DNA of 64,000 nt. It comes from JAKZVK01 sp965248255 (GTDB taxonomy: Bacteria > Acidobacteriota > Terriglobia > Bryobacterales > UBA6623). Every line of letters starts with the position of its first letter. The stretch's first letter is position 1. This document shows, piece after piece, positions 1 through 9,427 of this stretch. The DNA is taken from NCBI GenBank assembly GCA_965248255.1, contig CBDFIW010000004.1:2852001-2916000 (forward strand), written 5' to 3'. The notes below the pieces were generated by a model. The model saw only the letters and a program-made list of their open reading frames with translations. It was not told the DNA's origin and searched no databases. Both the position numbers and the translations under genes were made by a program.

Positions 1-1
1 C

Positions 2-2152
2 CGCAGAGATCGAGTCCGGCCAAGCGGATATGAAGGTCCTCTTGGACCCGGTGACCAGTCCGATTTCAATAACAACAACTACATGGTTTCCCACAACAGT
101 GTATGGTCGCCGTCGCTGGTTTCGGAATTTCGGTTCGCCATCGCGCCCTGGATCGGGCCGCAGCAAAATTTGGGCATCACTGACATCGCGGGAACCGACG
201 CCTTGGGGATCAGCGGTATTCCGTCCATTCCCGGCATCACCCCGCGTCTCGCGATCAGCAGCATCTTTGGCCCGCTGGGCAATGCAAATCGACAGATCTT
301 CTTGAGCACGAGGAAGCACCACACCTTTGGGAGCACGACGAACTGGACCAAGGGACGCAACCAGTTCAAGTTCGGCTTTACCGGAGTCATGAGTCACGAT
401 AATACGAGCCGGGGGTTGAATGTAGTAGGAACTTTCACGTTTAGCAACCGCAGCACCTCGGATCCGGACGCATCCAACGTCGGACAACTAGGCCATGGCA
501 TGGCCAGTTTTCTGCTAGGAGATGTGTTTCAGTCGTCCCGATTGATTTGGCGGCCGGAGGTACAGGAGCGACAGAGGATGCGGCGAGTGGAGGTCTTTTT
601 CCAGGACGACCTCAAGGTAACCAACAAACTGACGCTGAACCTTGGGATGAGCTACCACATCCCCTATCCGTACAAAGACGCGGAGGATAACGTTTCCGCC
701 GTCTATCTCGACGTGCCCAACCCTGGCGCCGACGGGCTACCAGGAGCCTTGGTATTCGCGGGGGACGGCGCTGGGAGAATCGGGCGCAGCCAGTTGGTTG
801 ATACGTATTACAACTCTTGGGCCCCCAGGTTCGGTTTCGCCTATCGCTGGAACGAGAAGACTGTCTTCCGCGGCGGCATGGGCGTCTACTACGGCTTTGC
901 GCCCGCGCATACGGTATTGAACGGCACCCCCAGAGAAGGTATGATCTTTACCGACACGCGCACGAGCCTGGATCAAGGGATCACCCACCCGTTCAACATC
1001 AACGATGGGGTGCCGGCGGCAAACATTACGCTTCCTAGTTTGGACCCCACGTTGAAGAACGGGGGCACCGGTGACTATGTGCATCCCCAGGCCGGCGTCC
1101 CTCCCTTCAGCACAAACTGGTCGGCCGGGATCCAAAGGGAACTGCCAAGGGGCCTGTTTTTAGATGTCGCGTATGTCGGCAACAAATCCAGCCGCTTGCC
1201 GTCGCAGTTGGAAAACATTCAACAGTTGTCGCCAAGCCTCCTCGATGACCCCGTTCTCGGGCCGATTCTGAACAGGAACGTCAATGACCCCTTGGCTGTT
1301 GCGGCCGGTGTCGTGAAGCCGTTTTCCAGCTTCAGCGGAACCGTGGGCCGGGCCATTCGTCCTTTCCCGCAGTATCAGAACTTACGCAACAGACATCAGG
1401 GGAATGGTTTTTCCCAATACCATTCCTTACAAATCAAGTTCGACAAACGCAAGGGCGATTTCTTCTTCCTGAACGCCTATACCTTATCGAAGCTTATCGA
1501 CACCGGCGGAGACAATCGAGCACGTGGAAATCCTGCAGCGCTGGACACTAACAGAAGGTTCCTAGAAAAGTCGTTGTCGTTGAATGACCAGACCCACACG
1601 TTTGTGACGAGTGCCGCTTACGAGCTTCCCTTCGGACCCGGAAAGAAATATCTCAACTCCACTGCCGGCAATATCGTCGGCAACTGGAGACTCTCTTGGT
1701 CCATGCGTTATTTCTCCGGAAATCCAATTGGCCTCACTTCAGGTCAGTCCCTTCCCATTTTCGGTGGCACCAACAGACCCCACCGGGTGGACGGCGTACC
1801 GATAAAGGGGTTCTCGGGGAAGTTTGATCCCAACGCACATCGCTATATCAACCCCGACGCATTTGAAGATCCAGGACTTAACGCATTAGGCCTGCCTACT
1901 TTCGGGACCCTGGGCCGGACGCTGTCAGACTTGCGTCAACCTTTCTTCCTGAATGAGAACTTCATCTTGACGAAGAAGATTAACCCCAGGGAGGGCCACA
2001 CGGTCGAGGTGTATGTGACGATGCTCAACGCGTTCAACCGAGTGCGTTTCGGCCGCCCCACCACAAACGTGAGTTCTGCCCGGTTTGGAACGATCAACCG
2101 CCAGGTTAATGAAGCGCGGCAGCTCGAGCTCGGATTCCGTTATTTGTGGTAA
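2..2152 (+). CDS. TonB-dependent receptor, C-terminal part (5' end outside window)
   Basis: The reading frame is open from the first bases of the window, so the gene starts upstream; about 716 codons are visible. The sequence is rich in alternating aromatic/polar strands and long Asn/Gly/Pro loops, and ends in GFRYLW, an aromatic C-terminus typical of outer-membrane beta-barrels. It resembles the barrel of the large Oar-like TonB-dependent receptors common in Acidobacteriota. The plug and TonB box are not visible. It would import or bind ligand at the outer membrane. It lies just upstream of a run of secreted sialidase-fold enzymes on the same strand, which suggests a shared glycan substrate (inference). 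A hairpin terminator follows the stop. Confidence 0.85.
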   Translation, partial: RRDRVRPSGYEGPLGPGDQSDFNNNNYMVSHNSVWSPSLVSEFRFAIAPWIGPQQNLGITDIAGTDALGISGIPSIPGITPRLAISSIFGPLGNANRQIFLSTRKHHTFGSTTNWTKGRNQFKFGFTGVMSHDNTSRGLNVVGTFTFSNRSTSDPDASNVGQLGHGMASFLLGDVFQSSRLIWRPEVQERQRMRRVEVFFQDDLKVTNKLTLNLGMSYHIPYPYKDAEDNVSAVYLDVPNPGADGLPGALVFAGDGAGRIGRSQLVDTYYNSWAPRFGFAYRWNEKTVFRGGMGVYYGFAPAHTVLNGTPREGMIFTDTRTSLDQGITHPFNINDGVPAANITLPSLDPTLKNGGTGDYVHPQAGVPPFSTNWSAGIQRELPRGLFLDVAYVGNKSSRLPSQLENIQQLSPSLLDDPVLGPILNRNVNDPLAVAAGVVKPFSSFSGTVGRAIRPFPQYQNLRNRHQGNGFSQYHSLQIKFDKRKGDFFFLNAYTLSKLIDTGGDNRARGNPAALDTNRRFLEKSLSLNDQTHTFVTSAAYELPFGPGKKYLNSTAGNIVGNWRLSWSMRYFSGNPIGLTSGQSLPIFGGTNRPHRVDGVPIKGFSGKFDPNAHRYINPDAFEDPGLNALGLPTFGTLGRTLSDLRQPFFLNENFILTKKINPREGHTVEVYVTMLNAFNRVRFGRPTTNVSSARFGTINRQVNEARQLELGFRYLW

Positions 2153-2536
2153 GAGGTCGCGAGAGGTACTGACTGGTTGTGACCGGCGCTGCTTCCTTGG
2201 CAGCGCCGGTCGTTTGATTCCGCGAGCCGGCTGCCCCTACGACAGGGGAGGGCCGTGAGGGCAGGTTCACTGGGCATCATACGGTGTCATTCGTCGGGGA
2301 TGACGCTTGACGGCCCACTAGCAGAGTGTCGCAAGGAAACCTTAACTGTGAGTAGTAGTCGGGCGGGCACAGGGGCCCGCCCCTACATACTCCTGCGCCT
2401 AAGGAATCTCTGCGACGCTCCACTAGTAGGCTTTCGAATCAGGGTTGGGTGACACTGAGTCAAAAGTGAAACTGAAGATGCTCGACCGTTCACTGGGTCT
2501 AGTCTTGAAATCGAGACTGGAGCTTGAGGGAAGCCT
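2153..2536. other. Intergenic region between receptor and first BNR gene
   Basis: No convincing gene is seen. Besides the terminator hairpin it holds an inverted repeat at 2361-2382 (GGGCGGGC ... GCCCGCCC) of the kind dispersed in GC-rich genomes. The last bases hold the ribosome binding site GAGGGA of the next gene. Confidence 0.6.
2181..2218 (+). terminator. Probable intrinsic terminator after the TonB receptor
   Basis: A perfect 12-bp inverted repeat (GACCGGCGCTGC, 7-nt loop, complement) begins 28 bases after the stop codon and is followed by a short T-containing stretch (GTTTGATT). The T run is weak, so termination efficiency is uncertain. Confidence 0.6.
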
Positions 2537-4009
2537 ATGACTATTTCGCGGCGTGAGCTCCTTGGGTCGGCTGCCAGTGCTTTGGCGGCCGCTGGAGCAT
2601 GCGGGACACGTCCGGACGTTGCGGAGAAGTCGTTTCCTCGTCAACACGACCCGCTTGTCTACGACTTGCTGCAGATGTCCGAGACGCAGCTCGCGAAACT
2701 CGAGGAGGGTCGCCAAGACGGTCTGATCGAGTTGGCGCCGGTCAGTCTGCCGCCGAATCCCGAGTCGGTTTACAGCCACCGAGGTTGGCCGGTCGGGACG
2801 ATGGTGGGCGACACCTTGCTCGTCGTACACCGGCACATTCCCGCACACCGCTGGCGGCGCGGAGCGGAACGCAGAGCGGAACTCAGCCAGGAGCACACCT
2901 ATGCGATGGTGACCCGCTCGACGGACGGTGGCAAAACGTGGTCGGCGCCGTTCGACCTGCGCCAGGTCATGAAGCCCGAGGACCGCAACCGCGGCGGCTT
3001 TATCCCGCTTTCTCACCGCTATAAGTTTGCCCCGGACCAAGACCCCACCCTGGGATACAAAATCCACTTGAACGCCATTGGAACGGCATCCGACGGCGGA
3101 GTCGTCGTCGTCAGTGATCACGGCGTTTTTCGGAGCGACGATCAGGGTAAGAGCTGGGTGCACTTCTCGAAGGCGATGCGTGAAGACACGACGCCGGGCA
3201 AGGTGCTCTACATCGGCCCGCGGCTGTTCGAGCATCCCGACTACGGGCTCGTCGTGGTGGGACACTCGAACATCGTGACGAAGGAATACACGAAAGGGAA
3301 GCACCCTCCGGACACCACGGGACGACCGGTACGCATTGCCGACAAGATGCATTTCCGTTACTCGAAGGACGGTGGCGAGAGTTGGCAGGAAGAAGAGCAG
3401 GATCTGCCTTCGTTCGTGCGCCCTGGTGAACCGGTCGGCTTGCTTCATGACGGCAAGCTACTCATCGTTTCACGCAGCTACGATCCAGCGGCCTACGACC
3501 CCGCGACCGATACCTCGGTCTACGCGCAGTTATGGTCGGAAACCGGCTGGCATCCGGTAATGGCCAAGCACACGACTATCCGCGTCGCGGGCAGGCGGGG
3601 CCGGCAGGACACGCTTGACATCGACTACAACCCGGTAACGAAGCGAATCGAAGCGGCTGTGCCGGCCCGCTCCGGTGGTGGCGAAGGACGCTTCCATGCC
3701 AAGGAGATGTCCCTCAACCTGTGGAGCATCGACCCGAACGAGCTGTTTGCCGGCAGCGCCCAGTGGCGCTTCGAATGCACCTTGTTTGCCCGGTTGCGCA
3801 ACGGCGATCGGCCTGCTGATGGCCGTTTCGGTCGCGCCGACGGGTTCCACCCTGGCGGTGCCGTGATCGACGCGAAAAGGGGCGTACAACATGTTTTCGT
3901 CTACATAGGGTTTAAGGAAGGCCCCGCGGGCGTTTTCCGCCTGACACGATCGCTGGACACGCCGAAGCTGAAAGCGTTTTTGGGAAGTCCTGCGAGTTCG
4001 AAAGCCTGA
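2537..4009 (+). CDS. Tat-exported BNR/Asp-box (sialidase-fold) protein, family A
   Basis: A 490-aa protein with a Tat-like signal (RR at residues 5-6, then a hydrophobic Ala-rich stretch and Cys22). Three Asp boxes of the form S-x-D-x-G-x-[TS]-W lie near residues 126, 199 and 276, diagnostic of the six-bladed sialidase/BNR propeller. A conserved family segment (QMSETQLAKLEEGRQDGL) follows the signal. Three close paralogues occur at 5390, 7667 and 14055; the 14055 product is the nearest. Ribosome binding site GAGGGA lies 5 bases before ATG. The catalytic Tyr/Glu and Arg triad of true sialidases cannot be assigned by eye, so substrate and activity are unknown. The Cys context (A-G-A-C) is a poor lipobox. 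Confidence 0.8.
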   Translation: MTISRRELLGSAASALAAAGACGTRPDVAEKSFPRQHDPLVYDLLQMSETQLAKLEEGRQDGLIELAPVSLPPNPESVYSHRGWPVGTMVGDTLLVVHRHIPAHRWRRGAERRAELSQEHTYAMVTRSTDGGKTWSAPFDLRQVMKPEDRNRGGFIPLSHRYKFAPDQDPTLGYKIHLNAIGTASDGGVVVVSDHGVFRSDDQGKSWVHFSKAMREDTTPGKVLYIGPRLFEHPDYGLVVVGHSNIVTKEYTKGKHPPDTTGRPVRIADKMHFRYSKDGGESWQEEEQDLPSFVRPGEPVGLLHDGKLLIVSRSYDPAAYDPATDTSVYAQLWSETGWHPVMAKHTTIRVAGRRGRQDTLDIDYNPVTKRIEAAVPARSGGGEGRFHAKEMSLNLWSIDPNELFAGSAQWRFECTLFARLRNGDRPADGRFGRADGFHPGGAVIDAKRGVQHVFVYIGFKEGPAGVFRLTRSLDTPKLKAFLGSPASSKA

Positions 4010-4121
4010 CGACCGGCTAGCAGCCCGTGGTGAATCCGTGTCGAGACGGATTGCTTCTACAGCTAAGAGAGGGCGGATCGGAACGGGTGAGCAGACTGCC
4101 CTTGCTCTAAAGGAGGACCGC

Positions 4122-5315
4122 ATGAGTCGCAAGCAAAGACGTGTAGCTCGTCGAGCGTTCCTGTCCGTGTCAGCGGCGGCCGCCGCCGCGCTGTCGAGCC
4201 GCCTACCCGCAGCATCCGCACAGCAAGGGATTGGCGAGAAGTACTCGCTCACCGTCTGCCCCTGGACCCCCGAGAACCCGCGTCACGACCATCAGCAGAT
4301 CTTTTCGCTGAGCGACGATCGTTTGCTGCTCGTTTGGTGCGAATACTACGTGAAGAAACCGTCACGGATCTTTCGATCGCCGTACTCGACGGACGGCAGC
4401 GGTGACGCCGCACCATGCCATATCTCGGCACGCGTTTCCAAAGACCGCGGCCGGACCTGGAGTGGTAAGATCACGCTGCAAGAGAACTTCGGGGTGGATA
4501 ACGTGAAGCACCCGAACTTGCTGCGCTTGCCGTCGGGTGAGATCCTCTTCTCGTTCACGGTGCGGGACATAGCTAAGCGTGACCTGAAGATCTTTCTGAA
4601 GCGGTCCAAAGACGAATGCGAAACGTGGACCGAGCCTGTCCAAATCTCACCGTCCGGCGGCGTCTACTTCACTAACGCCGACCACAATCTGCTGCATAGT
4701 TCGGGGCGCATCATCCTGCCTTGCCATTGGGGAGAGTTCTACGGCCGCGGAGACCACTACAACGCCTTTTGTCTCTACTCCGACGACGAGGGAAAAACTT
4801 GGAACACCAGCCGCAAGAAGGTTGACCTCCCGAAACGTGGCGCCGAGGAGCCAGGTGTGGTTGAGCTGAAGGACGGCTCGCTGTTGTCGATGATGCGGAC
4901 GACTCTAGGGAAGATCTACCGCTCCGTTTCAAAGGATCGCGGCGAGACGTGGTCGGACGGCGAGGCGACCGAACTGCCTTCACCCTCGGCGGCCAACTGC
5001 ATCAAGCGCATCCCGAAGACGGGCGACTTGGTGTTCCTTTGGAACAACGCGACTCCGGAGGTCCTGGCGATTCCCGGTGGAACCAGCTACCACTACCCGC
5101 GCAACCCGCTCACGGCCGCGATCTCCAAGGATGAAGGCAAGACGTGGACGAACTTCAAGGACATCGTGCGCCGCGAAGGCTACATCAGCGGCTACCCGTC
5201 GATCTCATTTGCCGGTGACGAAGCGCTGGTAACCTACTACCACTCGTCGCGATCCATGTCGCGCGACACGGATCTGCGGCTGAAGATTCTCGACGTGGAC
5301 TGGTTCTATTCGTGA
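4122..5315 (+). CDS. Tat-exported sialidase-family (BNR) protein, family B
   Basis: 397 aa. The ATG at 4122 is preferred to upstream starts because AAAGGAGG lies just before it and the protein then begins with a Tat signal (R-R at residues 10-11, Ala-rich core, cleavage near ASAQQ). Four Asp boxes are seen (near residues 106, 220, 270 and 336). The segments EEPGVVELKDG, MMRTT and GYPSISF match the places where GH33-type sialidases keep a Glu, an Arg and a Tyr, so an active exo-glycosidase is plausible. Close paralogues lie at 18176 and 19421. Substrate specificity is not determinable. Confidence 0.82.
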   Translation: MSRKQRRVARRAFLSVSAAAAAALSSRLPAASAQQGIGEKYSLTVCPWTPENPRHDHQQIFSLSDDRLLLVWCEYYVKKPSRIFRSPYSTDGSGDAAPCHISARVSKDRGRTWSGKITLQENFGVDNVKHPNLLRLPSGEILFSFTVRDIAKRDLKIFLKRSKDECETWTEPVQISPSGGVYFTNADHNLLHSSGRIILPCHWGEFYGRGDHYNAFCLYSDDEGKTWNTSRKKVDLPKRGAEEPGVVELKDGSLLSMMRTTLGKIYRSVSKDRGETWSDGEATELPSPSAANCIKRIPKTGDLVFLWNNATPEVLAIPGGTSYHYPRNPLTAAISKDEGKTWTNFKDIVRREGYISGYPSISFAGDEALVTYYHSSRSMSRDTDLRLKILDVDWFYS

Positions 5316-5389
5316 ACCAGGACTCGGAATGGCTCGGTCAGGAAGGCTGGCGGCCGGCTCCATCCCGAAGCCTTTGAAAGGAATACATC

Positions 5390-6799
5390 ATGAAGCAAAC
5401 GTCTCGACGGTCCCTCCTGAAGGTCGTCGCCGCGGTGTGGGCGGCTGGATGTCGGCAAGAGCCCCGGGACTCGGCCTCGGCAGGACTCGAATCGCCCCTC
5501 GCCGGGAATGAGCTGGCGCTCAAACTGCTTCAGATGTCGGACGCCCAGCTGGCGAAGCTCGAAGAGGCGCGACAGAAGGGCTTGCTGGAGTTGGCGCCAG
5601 TAAACCTACCTACACCCGATCGTTACACCGGCCACAACGACCATTTCGGGTGGCCAGTGGCCACGATGATTGACGACACGCTGATCGTCAGCCATCGCCG
5701 CAACCTCGGCCACAAGAAGGCAGCCGAGCAAGAGCAGGACGAAACGTCGAGCTACTCGGTGGTCGTTCGTTCGCAGGACGGCGGCAAGACGTGGTCCGAC
5801 CCTTACGATCTGCGCGACTGCATGACGCCCGAGAATCGCAACCGCGGCGGCTCCACCCCGCTATCGCACCGCTATAAGTTCAATCTCAAGCAAGACCCGT
5901 TTCTGGGCTACAAGCTCCATCTCATCGCGATGGGAACGACCAAAGACGGGGGAGTCGTCATCATCAGCGACCATGGCGTCTTTCGGTCCGACGACAAGGG
6001 GAAGACCTGGAGGCATTTCTCTAAGGCCTTCCGCGAAGACACGATGGAGGGCCCGATCCTCTACATTGCGCCGAAGCTCTTCGAGCATCCGGAATACGGA
6101 TTGGTGCTGCTGGCGCACTCTATGCCCAACCGCTACCCGCATCACGTCAAGCATCCGGGCCCGCTGACCATCGCCGATACAGTACATATCCGCTATTCGA
6201 AGGACGGCGGCGAGACCTGGAAGAGCCTTGACATCGCCATGCCGGAATGGGCCAAGCCCAACGAGCCTTGCCCCCTCTACCTGAATGGCAAGCTCATCGT
6301 CTTGGCGCGGAGCTGGGGCCAACCTCCGAAAGATGCCGAGGGCAATATGCGATACGTGCAATTGTGGTCTGAAACGGGCTGGCCCCCTTTCAAGACCAAG
6401 TTCACTAACATTCGCAGCGCCAGCCAGGATACGTGTGACCTCGACTACAACCCGGTCACGAAGCGCCTGGAGGTGATTCACCCCAATCGCAGGGGCGCCG
6501 GACTGGGGCAACTCAACAACGGTAAGATGTCGCTATTGCTTTGGAGCATCGACCCGGATGCGCTGTTGGCAGGCAGTTCCGATTGGCGGTTTGACGGTAC
6601 TTTCTTCTCGCGGGAGGGTGGCCTCCAGTGGCCCGATACGAAAGCTATTGACGGCCTGCACCCGACCGGCAATGTCATTGATGAAAAGGCCGGAGTGCAG
6701 CACATCTTCATGTACGTCGGCTTCCCCACCGGGCCCGCGGGGGTGTTCCGTTTGACGCGCACTTTGGATACGGAGAAGCTTAAGGCGTTTTTGGCCTGA
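5390..6799 (+). CDS. Tat-type BNR lipoprotein, family A (duplicate copy 1)
   Basis: 469 aa. The N-terminus has S-R-R-S-L-L (RR at 6-7), a hydrophobic stretch and A-A-G-C with Cys21, which fits a Tat-exported lipoprotein. Asp boxes (S-x-D-x-G-K-T-W or E-T-W) lie near residues 128, 200 and 270. The protein is almost identical in layout to the 7667 product. The leader before the start codon is also shared with 7667 (CATCCCGAAGCC upstream of the ATG), so the pair arose by duplication including the upstream region. An SGNH hydrolase gene lies between them. Function beyond a secreted sialidase-fold propeller is unknown. Confidence 0.82.
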   Translation: MKQTSRRSLLKVVAAVWAAGCRQEPRDSASAGLESPLAGNELALKLLQMSDAQLAKLEEARQKGLLELAPVNLPTPDRYTGHNDHFGWPVATMIDDTLIVSHRRNLGHKKAAEQEQDETSSYSVVVRSQDGGKTWSDPYDLRDCMTPENRNRGGSTPLSHRYKFNLKQDPFLGYKLHLIAMGTTKDGGVVIISDHGVFRSDDKGKTWRHFSKAFREDTMEGPILYIAPKLFEHPEYGLVLLAHSMPNRYPHHVKHPGPLTIADTVHIRYSKDGGETWKSLDIAMPEWAKPNEPCPLYLNGKLIVLARSWGQPPKDAEGNMRYVQLWSETGWPPFKTKFTNIRSASQDTCDLDYNPVTKRLEVIHPNRRGAGLGQLNNGKMSLLLWSIDPDALLAGSSDWRFDGTFFSREGGLQWPDTKAIDGLHPTGNVIDEKAGVQHIFMYVGFPTGPAGVFRLTRTLDTEKLKAFLA

Positions 6800-6883
6800 C
6801 GACCGTTTTGGGGATACCAGGCTGCTCGTCACGTGAAAGGCAAAGGCAAAGGTTCACGGGCCCAGTTCATTGTGCCCCAGTGC

Positions 6884-7612
6884 ATGGTGCGTCGCGCGAT
6901 GCGGCACGCCCTCTGCATGTCGCTCGTTGCCGGCGCGGCCGCATCGACCCTCGCAGGTCCCCAGAAGCCCAGGAGAAATCATCCGTCGTTCGTGCAGGTC
7001 AAAGATGTGCCCGGCTTGCCGCGGGTTCTGCTGATCGGCGACTCGATCTCGATGCAGTACACGCTTCGTGTTCGGGAGCTACTCGGCGGTACGGCCAACC
7101 TTCATCGGCCCGCGCGGAACTGCCGCTCGACACGGCAGACGCTGGCCGAGCTGGATGACTATCTGGGCCAAGGGCGCTGGGACGTGATTCACTTCAACTG
7201 GGGCATCCACGATTTAACCCATTTGAATGCCGCGGACAAAGTCGCGCTGCCGCCTGAAGGCAAGCACCAAGTTCCGCTCGACCAGTACAGGGCGAATGCT
7301 CGCACGCTTGTCCAGCGATTGAAGAAAACGGGTGCGCGGCTGATTTGGGCTTCCACCACGCCCATCGGGCGTCAAACCGAATCGAAGGGCTACCGCCGGG
7401 ACCGGGACGTTACAGCGTACAACGCCGCCGCGGCCAAGGTGATGCAAGACTTCGATGTTGCCACCAACAACCTGTACGGACTAGTCAAACCACAGGCGGA
7501 GAATCTGCTGAGCGACGGCGTCCACTTCAAGCCCGAGGGAGCCGAGGCACTGGCTGAAGCGGTTGCCGCCGCGATTCGCAAGCAGCTTATTGACAAACGT
7601 GTCAAGCTTTGA
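6884..7612 (+). CDS. Secreted SGNH/GDSL hydrolase
   Basis: 242 aa from ATG 6884, giving a signal peptide (M-V-R-R-A-M-R then a hydrophobic core). A GTG at 6833 in the same frame is an alternative start. Block I is V-L-L-I-G-D-S-I-S with the nucleophile Ser54. Block III is F-N-W-G-I-H-D. Block V is D-G-V-H-F with the catalytic Asp211/His214. Family knowledge: SGNH hydrolases are esterases, often removing acetyl groups from carbohydrates. Its place between two duplicated BNR genes suggests removal of ester groups from the same glycan (inference). No strong ribosome binding site is seen at either start. Confidence 0.82.
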   Translation: MVRRAMRHALCMSLVAGAAASTLAGPQKPRRNHPSFVQVKDVPGLPRVLLIGDSISMQYTLRVRELLGGTANLHRPARNCRSTRQTLAELDDYLGQGRWDVIHFNWGIHDLTHLNAADKVALPPEGKHQVPLDQYRANARTLVQRLKKTGARLIWASTTPIGRQTESKGYRRDRDVTAYNAAAAKVMQDFDVATNNLYGLVKPQAENLLSDGVHFKPEGAEALAEAVAAAIRKQLIDKRVKL

Positions 7613-7666
7613 GGCAGCAATGCGTGGTGGCCGATTCCATCCCGAAGCCGCTGAGAGGAGTTCATC

Positions 7667-9079
7667 ATGAAGCGAACGTCTCGACGGTCCCTTTTGACGG
7701 CGGTTGCCGCGGCGTGGGCGGCCGGATCTCGGCAAGAGGCCTGGGGCTTGGCCGCGGCAGGGCTCAAGTCGCCCCTCGCCGGTAATGAACTGGCGCACAA
7801 ACTGCTTCAGATGTCCGACGCGCAACTGGCCAAGCTCGAAGAGGCACGACAGAAAGGCTTGCTGGAGCTGGCACCGGTGAACCTGCCGACACCGGACCGT
7901 TACTCCGGCGACAACGACCATTTCGGCTGGCCGGTGGCTACGATGATCGACGACACCCTGATTGTCAGCCACCGCCGGATTGTCGGCCACAAGCATGGAG
8001 AGGGCCAAGAGATGGACGAAACCTCGACCTACTCGGTCGTGGTCCGTTCACAGGACGGCGGCAAGACTTGGTCGGAACCGTACGATCTTCGCGACTGCAT
8101 GAAGCCTCAGGACCGCACTCGGGGCGGCTTCATACCGCTGTCGCACCGCTATCGGTTCAATGCCCAGCTGCAAGACCCCTATCTCGGCTACAAGCTCCAC
8201 CTCATCGCTGCTGGGACGACCAAGGATGGCGGAGTCGTCATCATCAGTGATCATGGGGCCTTCCGCTCAGACGACAAGGGAAAGACCTGGAGACATTTTT
8301 CGACGGCCTTCCGCGACGACACGATGCCGGGCCCGATCCTGTACATCGCACCCCGGCTGTTCGAGCACCCCGAGTACGGTCTCGTACTGTTGGCGCACTC
8401 GATGCCTAACCGCTATCCGCACCACATCAAGCACCCGGGCGCCCTCACCATCGCTGACGCAGTACACATCCGCTACTCGAAAGACGGCGGCGAGACCTGG
8501 AAAAGCCTTGATGTCCCCATGCCGGAGTGGGCCAAGCCCAACGAGCCCTGCCCGTTGTACTGGGATGGCAAGCTCGTCGTTATAACACGAAGCTGGGGCA
8601 AACCTACGAGAGATGCCGAAGGCAATGCGCGATACGTGCAGTTGTGGTCCGAAACGGGCTGGCCGCCGCTCAAGGCCAAGTTCACCAACATTCGCAGCGC
8701 CAGCCAGGATACGTGCGACATCGACTACAACCCGGTAACGGAACGCCTCGAGGTGATTCACCCCAATCGCAGGGGCGCCGGCCTCGGTCAACTCAACAAC
8801 GGCAAGATGTCGCTGCTGCTCTGGAGCATCGACCCGAAAGAACTCTTTGCGGGAAGCTCCGATTGGCGGTTTGACTGTTCTTTCTTCTCGCGAAAGGGCG
8901 GACTTCTCTGGCGCGAACCGAATCCTGTTGACGGCCTGCACCCGGCTGGCAATGTCATTGATGAAAAGGCGGGAGTTCAGCACATCTTCATGTACATGGG
9001 CTTCCCCGAGGGGCCGGCCGGCGTGTTCCGTTTAACCCGCACTTTGGACACGGAGAAACTGAAGGCATTTCTGGCCTGA
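7667..9079 (+). CDS. Tat-type BNR protein, family A (duplicate copy 2, lipobox Cys lost)
   Basis: 470 aa, a close paralogue of the 5390 product with the same S-R-R-S-L-L Tat motif and Asp boxes near residues 128, 200 and 271. At residue 21 the Cys of the sister protein is a Ser (TGT in 5390, TCT here), so this copy should not be lipidated and may be free in the periplasm or secreted. GAGAGGAG precedes the ATG. The C-terminal halves of the pair are nearly identical (LTRTLDTEKLKAFLA). A sialidase-fold propeller is clear; activity and substrate are not. Confidence 0.82.
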   Translation: MKRTSRRSLLTAVAAAWAAGSRQEAWGLAAAGLKSPLAGNELAHKLLQMSDAQLAKLEEARQKGLLELAPVNLPTPDRYSGDNDHFGWPVATMIDDTLIVSHRRIVGHKHGEGQEMDETSTYSVVVRSQDGGKTWSEPYDLRDCMKPQDRTRGGFIPLSHRYRFNAQLQDPYLGYKLHLIAAGTTKDGGVVIISDHGAFRSDDKGKTWRHFSTAFRDDTMPGPILYIAPRLFEHPEYGLVLLAHSMPNRYPHHIKHPGALTIADAVHIRYSKDGGETWKSLDVPMPEWAKPNEPCPLYWDGKLVVITRSWGKPTRDAEGNARYVQLWSETGWPPLKAKFTNIRSASQDTCDIDYNPVTERLEVIHPNRRGAGLGQLNNGKMSLLLWSIDPKELFAGSSDWRFDCSFFSRKGGLLWREPNPVDGLHPAGNVIDEKAGVQHIFMYMGFPEGPAGVFRLTRTLDTEKLKAFLA

Positions 9080-9096
9080 CGACTATTGCAAGTTTG

Positions 9097-9420
9097 TGCC
9101 CCGGAGGGGCAGGAGATCATAGCCCACGGCTTCAGCCGTGGGAAGGAGATGACCGACCCGAGGAGCCCTGGAAGGGCGCTACAAGCGACTCCTGCCCTTC
9201 CACTACCGGCACCGGATGAGCCGCGGATCTTCTCGAGGTGGTCAGAAGTCTTTCACGAGGGCTGTGTCGCCCCTTTCAGGGCTCCTGGCGGCGGATCGGC
9301 CTATACCCACGGTTGGAAGTGGGCTATGATGTCCTGGCCCCTTCGGGGCGTTGCGCCACATCACTCCGCAGGGAGAATCAGTTCAGTCCGGGCCGCCGCC
9401 AGTGGCGAAACCCGGGCTAC
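9097..9420. repeat. Cluster of REP-like palindromes
   Basis: This gene-free stretch holds several short hairpins in a row: GCCCCGGAGGGGC (about 9098-9110), CCCACGGCTTCAGCCGTGGG (9123-9142), and the pairs CCCTTTCAGGG and CCCCTTCGGGG further on. The frame happens to stay open through it, but composition and palindromes argue for non-coding repeat sequence. Related sequence occurs at 15528-15640 and 63245-63375. Confidence 0.7.
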
Positions 9421-9427
9421 GAAACTT

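Noticed and set aside
2255..2452. Short plus-strand frame in the intergenic region before the first BNR gene
   Set aside because: It crosses an inverted repeat and has no ribosome binding site or motif.
2423..3448. Minus-strand open frame of 341 codons opposite the first BNR gene
   Set aside because: Arg/Val-rich antisense shadow with no motif or ribosome binding site.
9086..9427. N-terminal extension of the hydroxyacid dehydrogenase frame
   Set aside because: The open frame passes through palindromic repeats; the enzyme itself starts at V-K-I-V-L-V-G.
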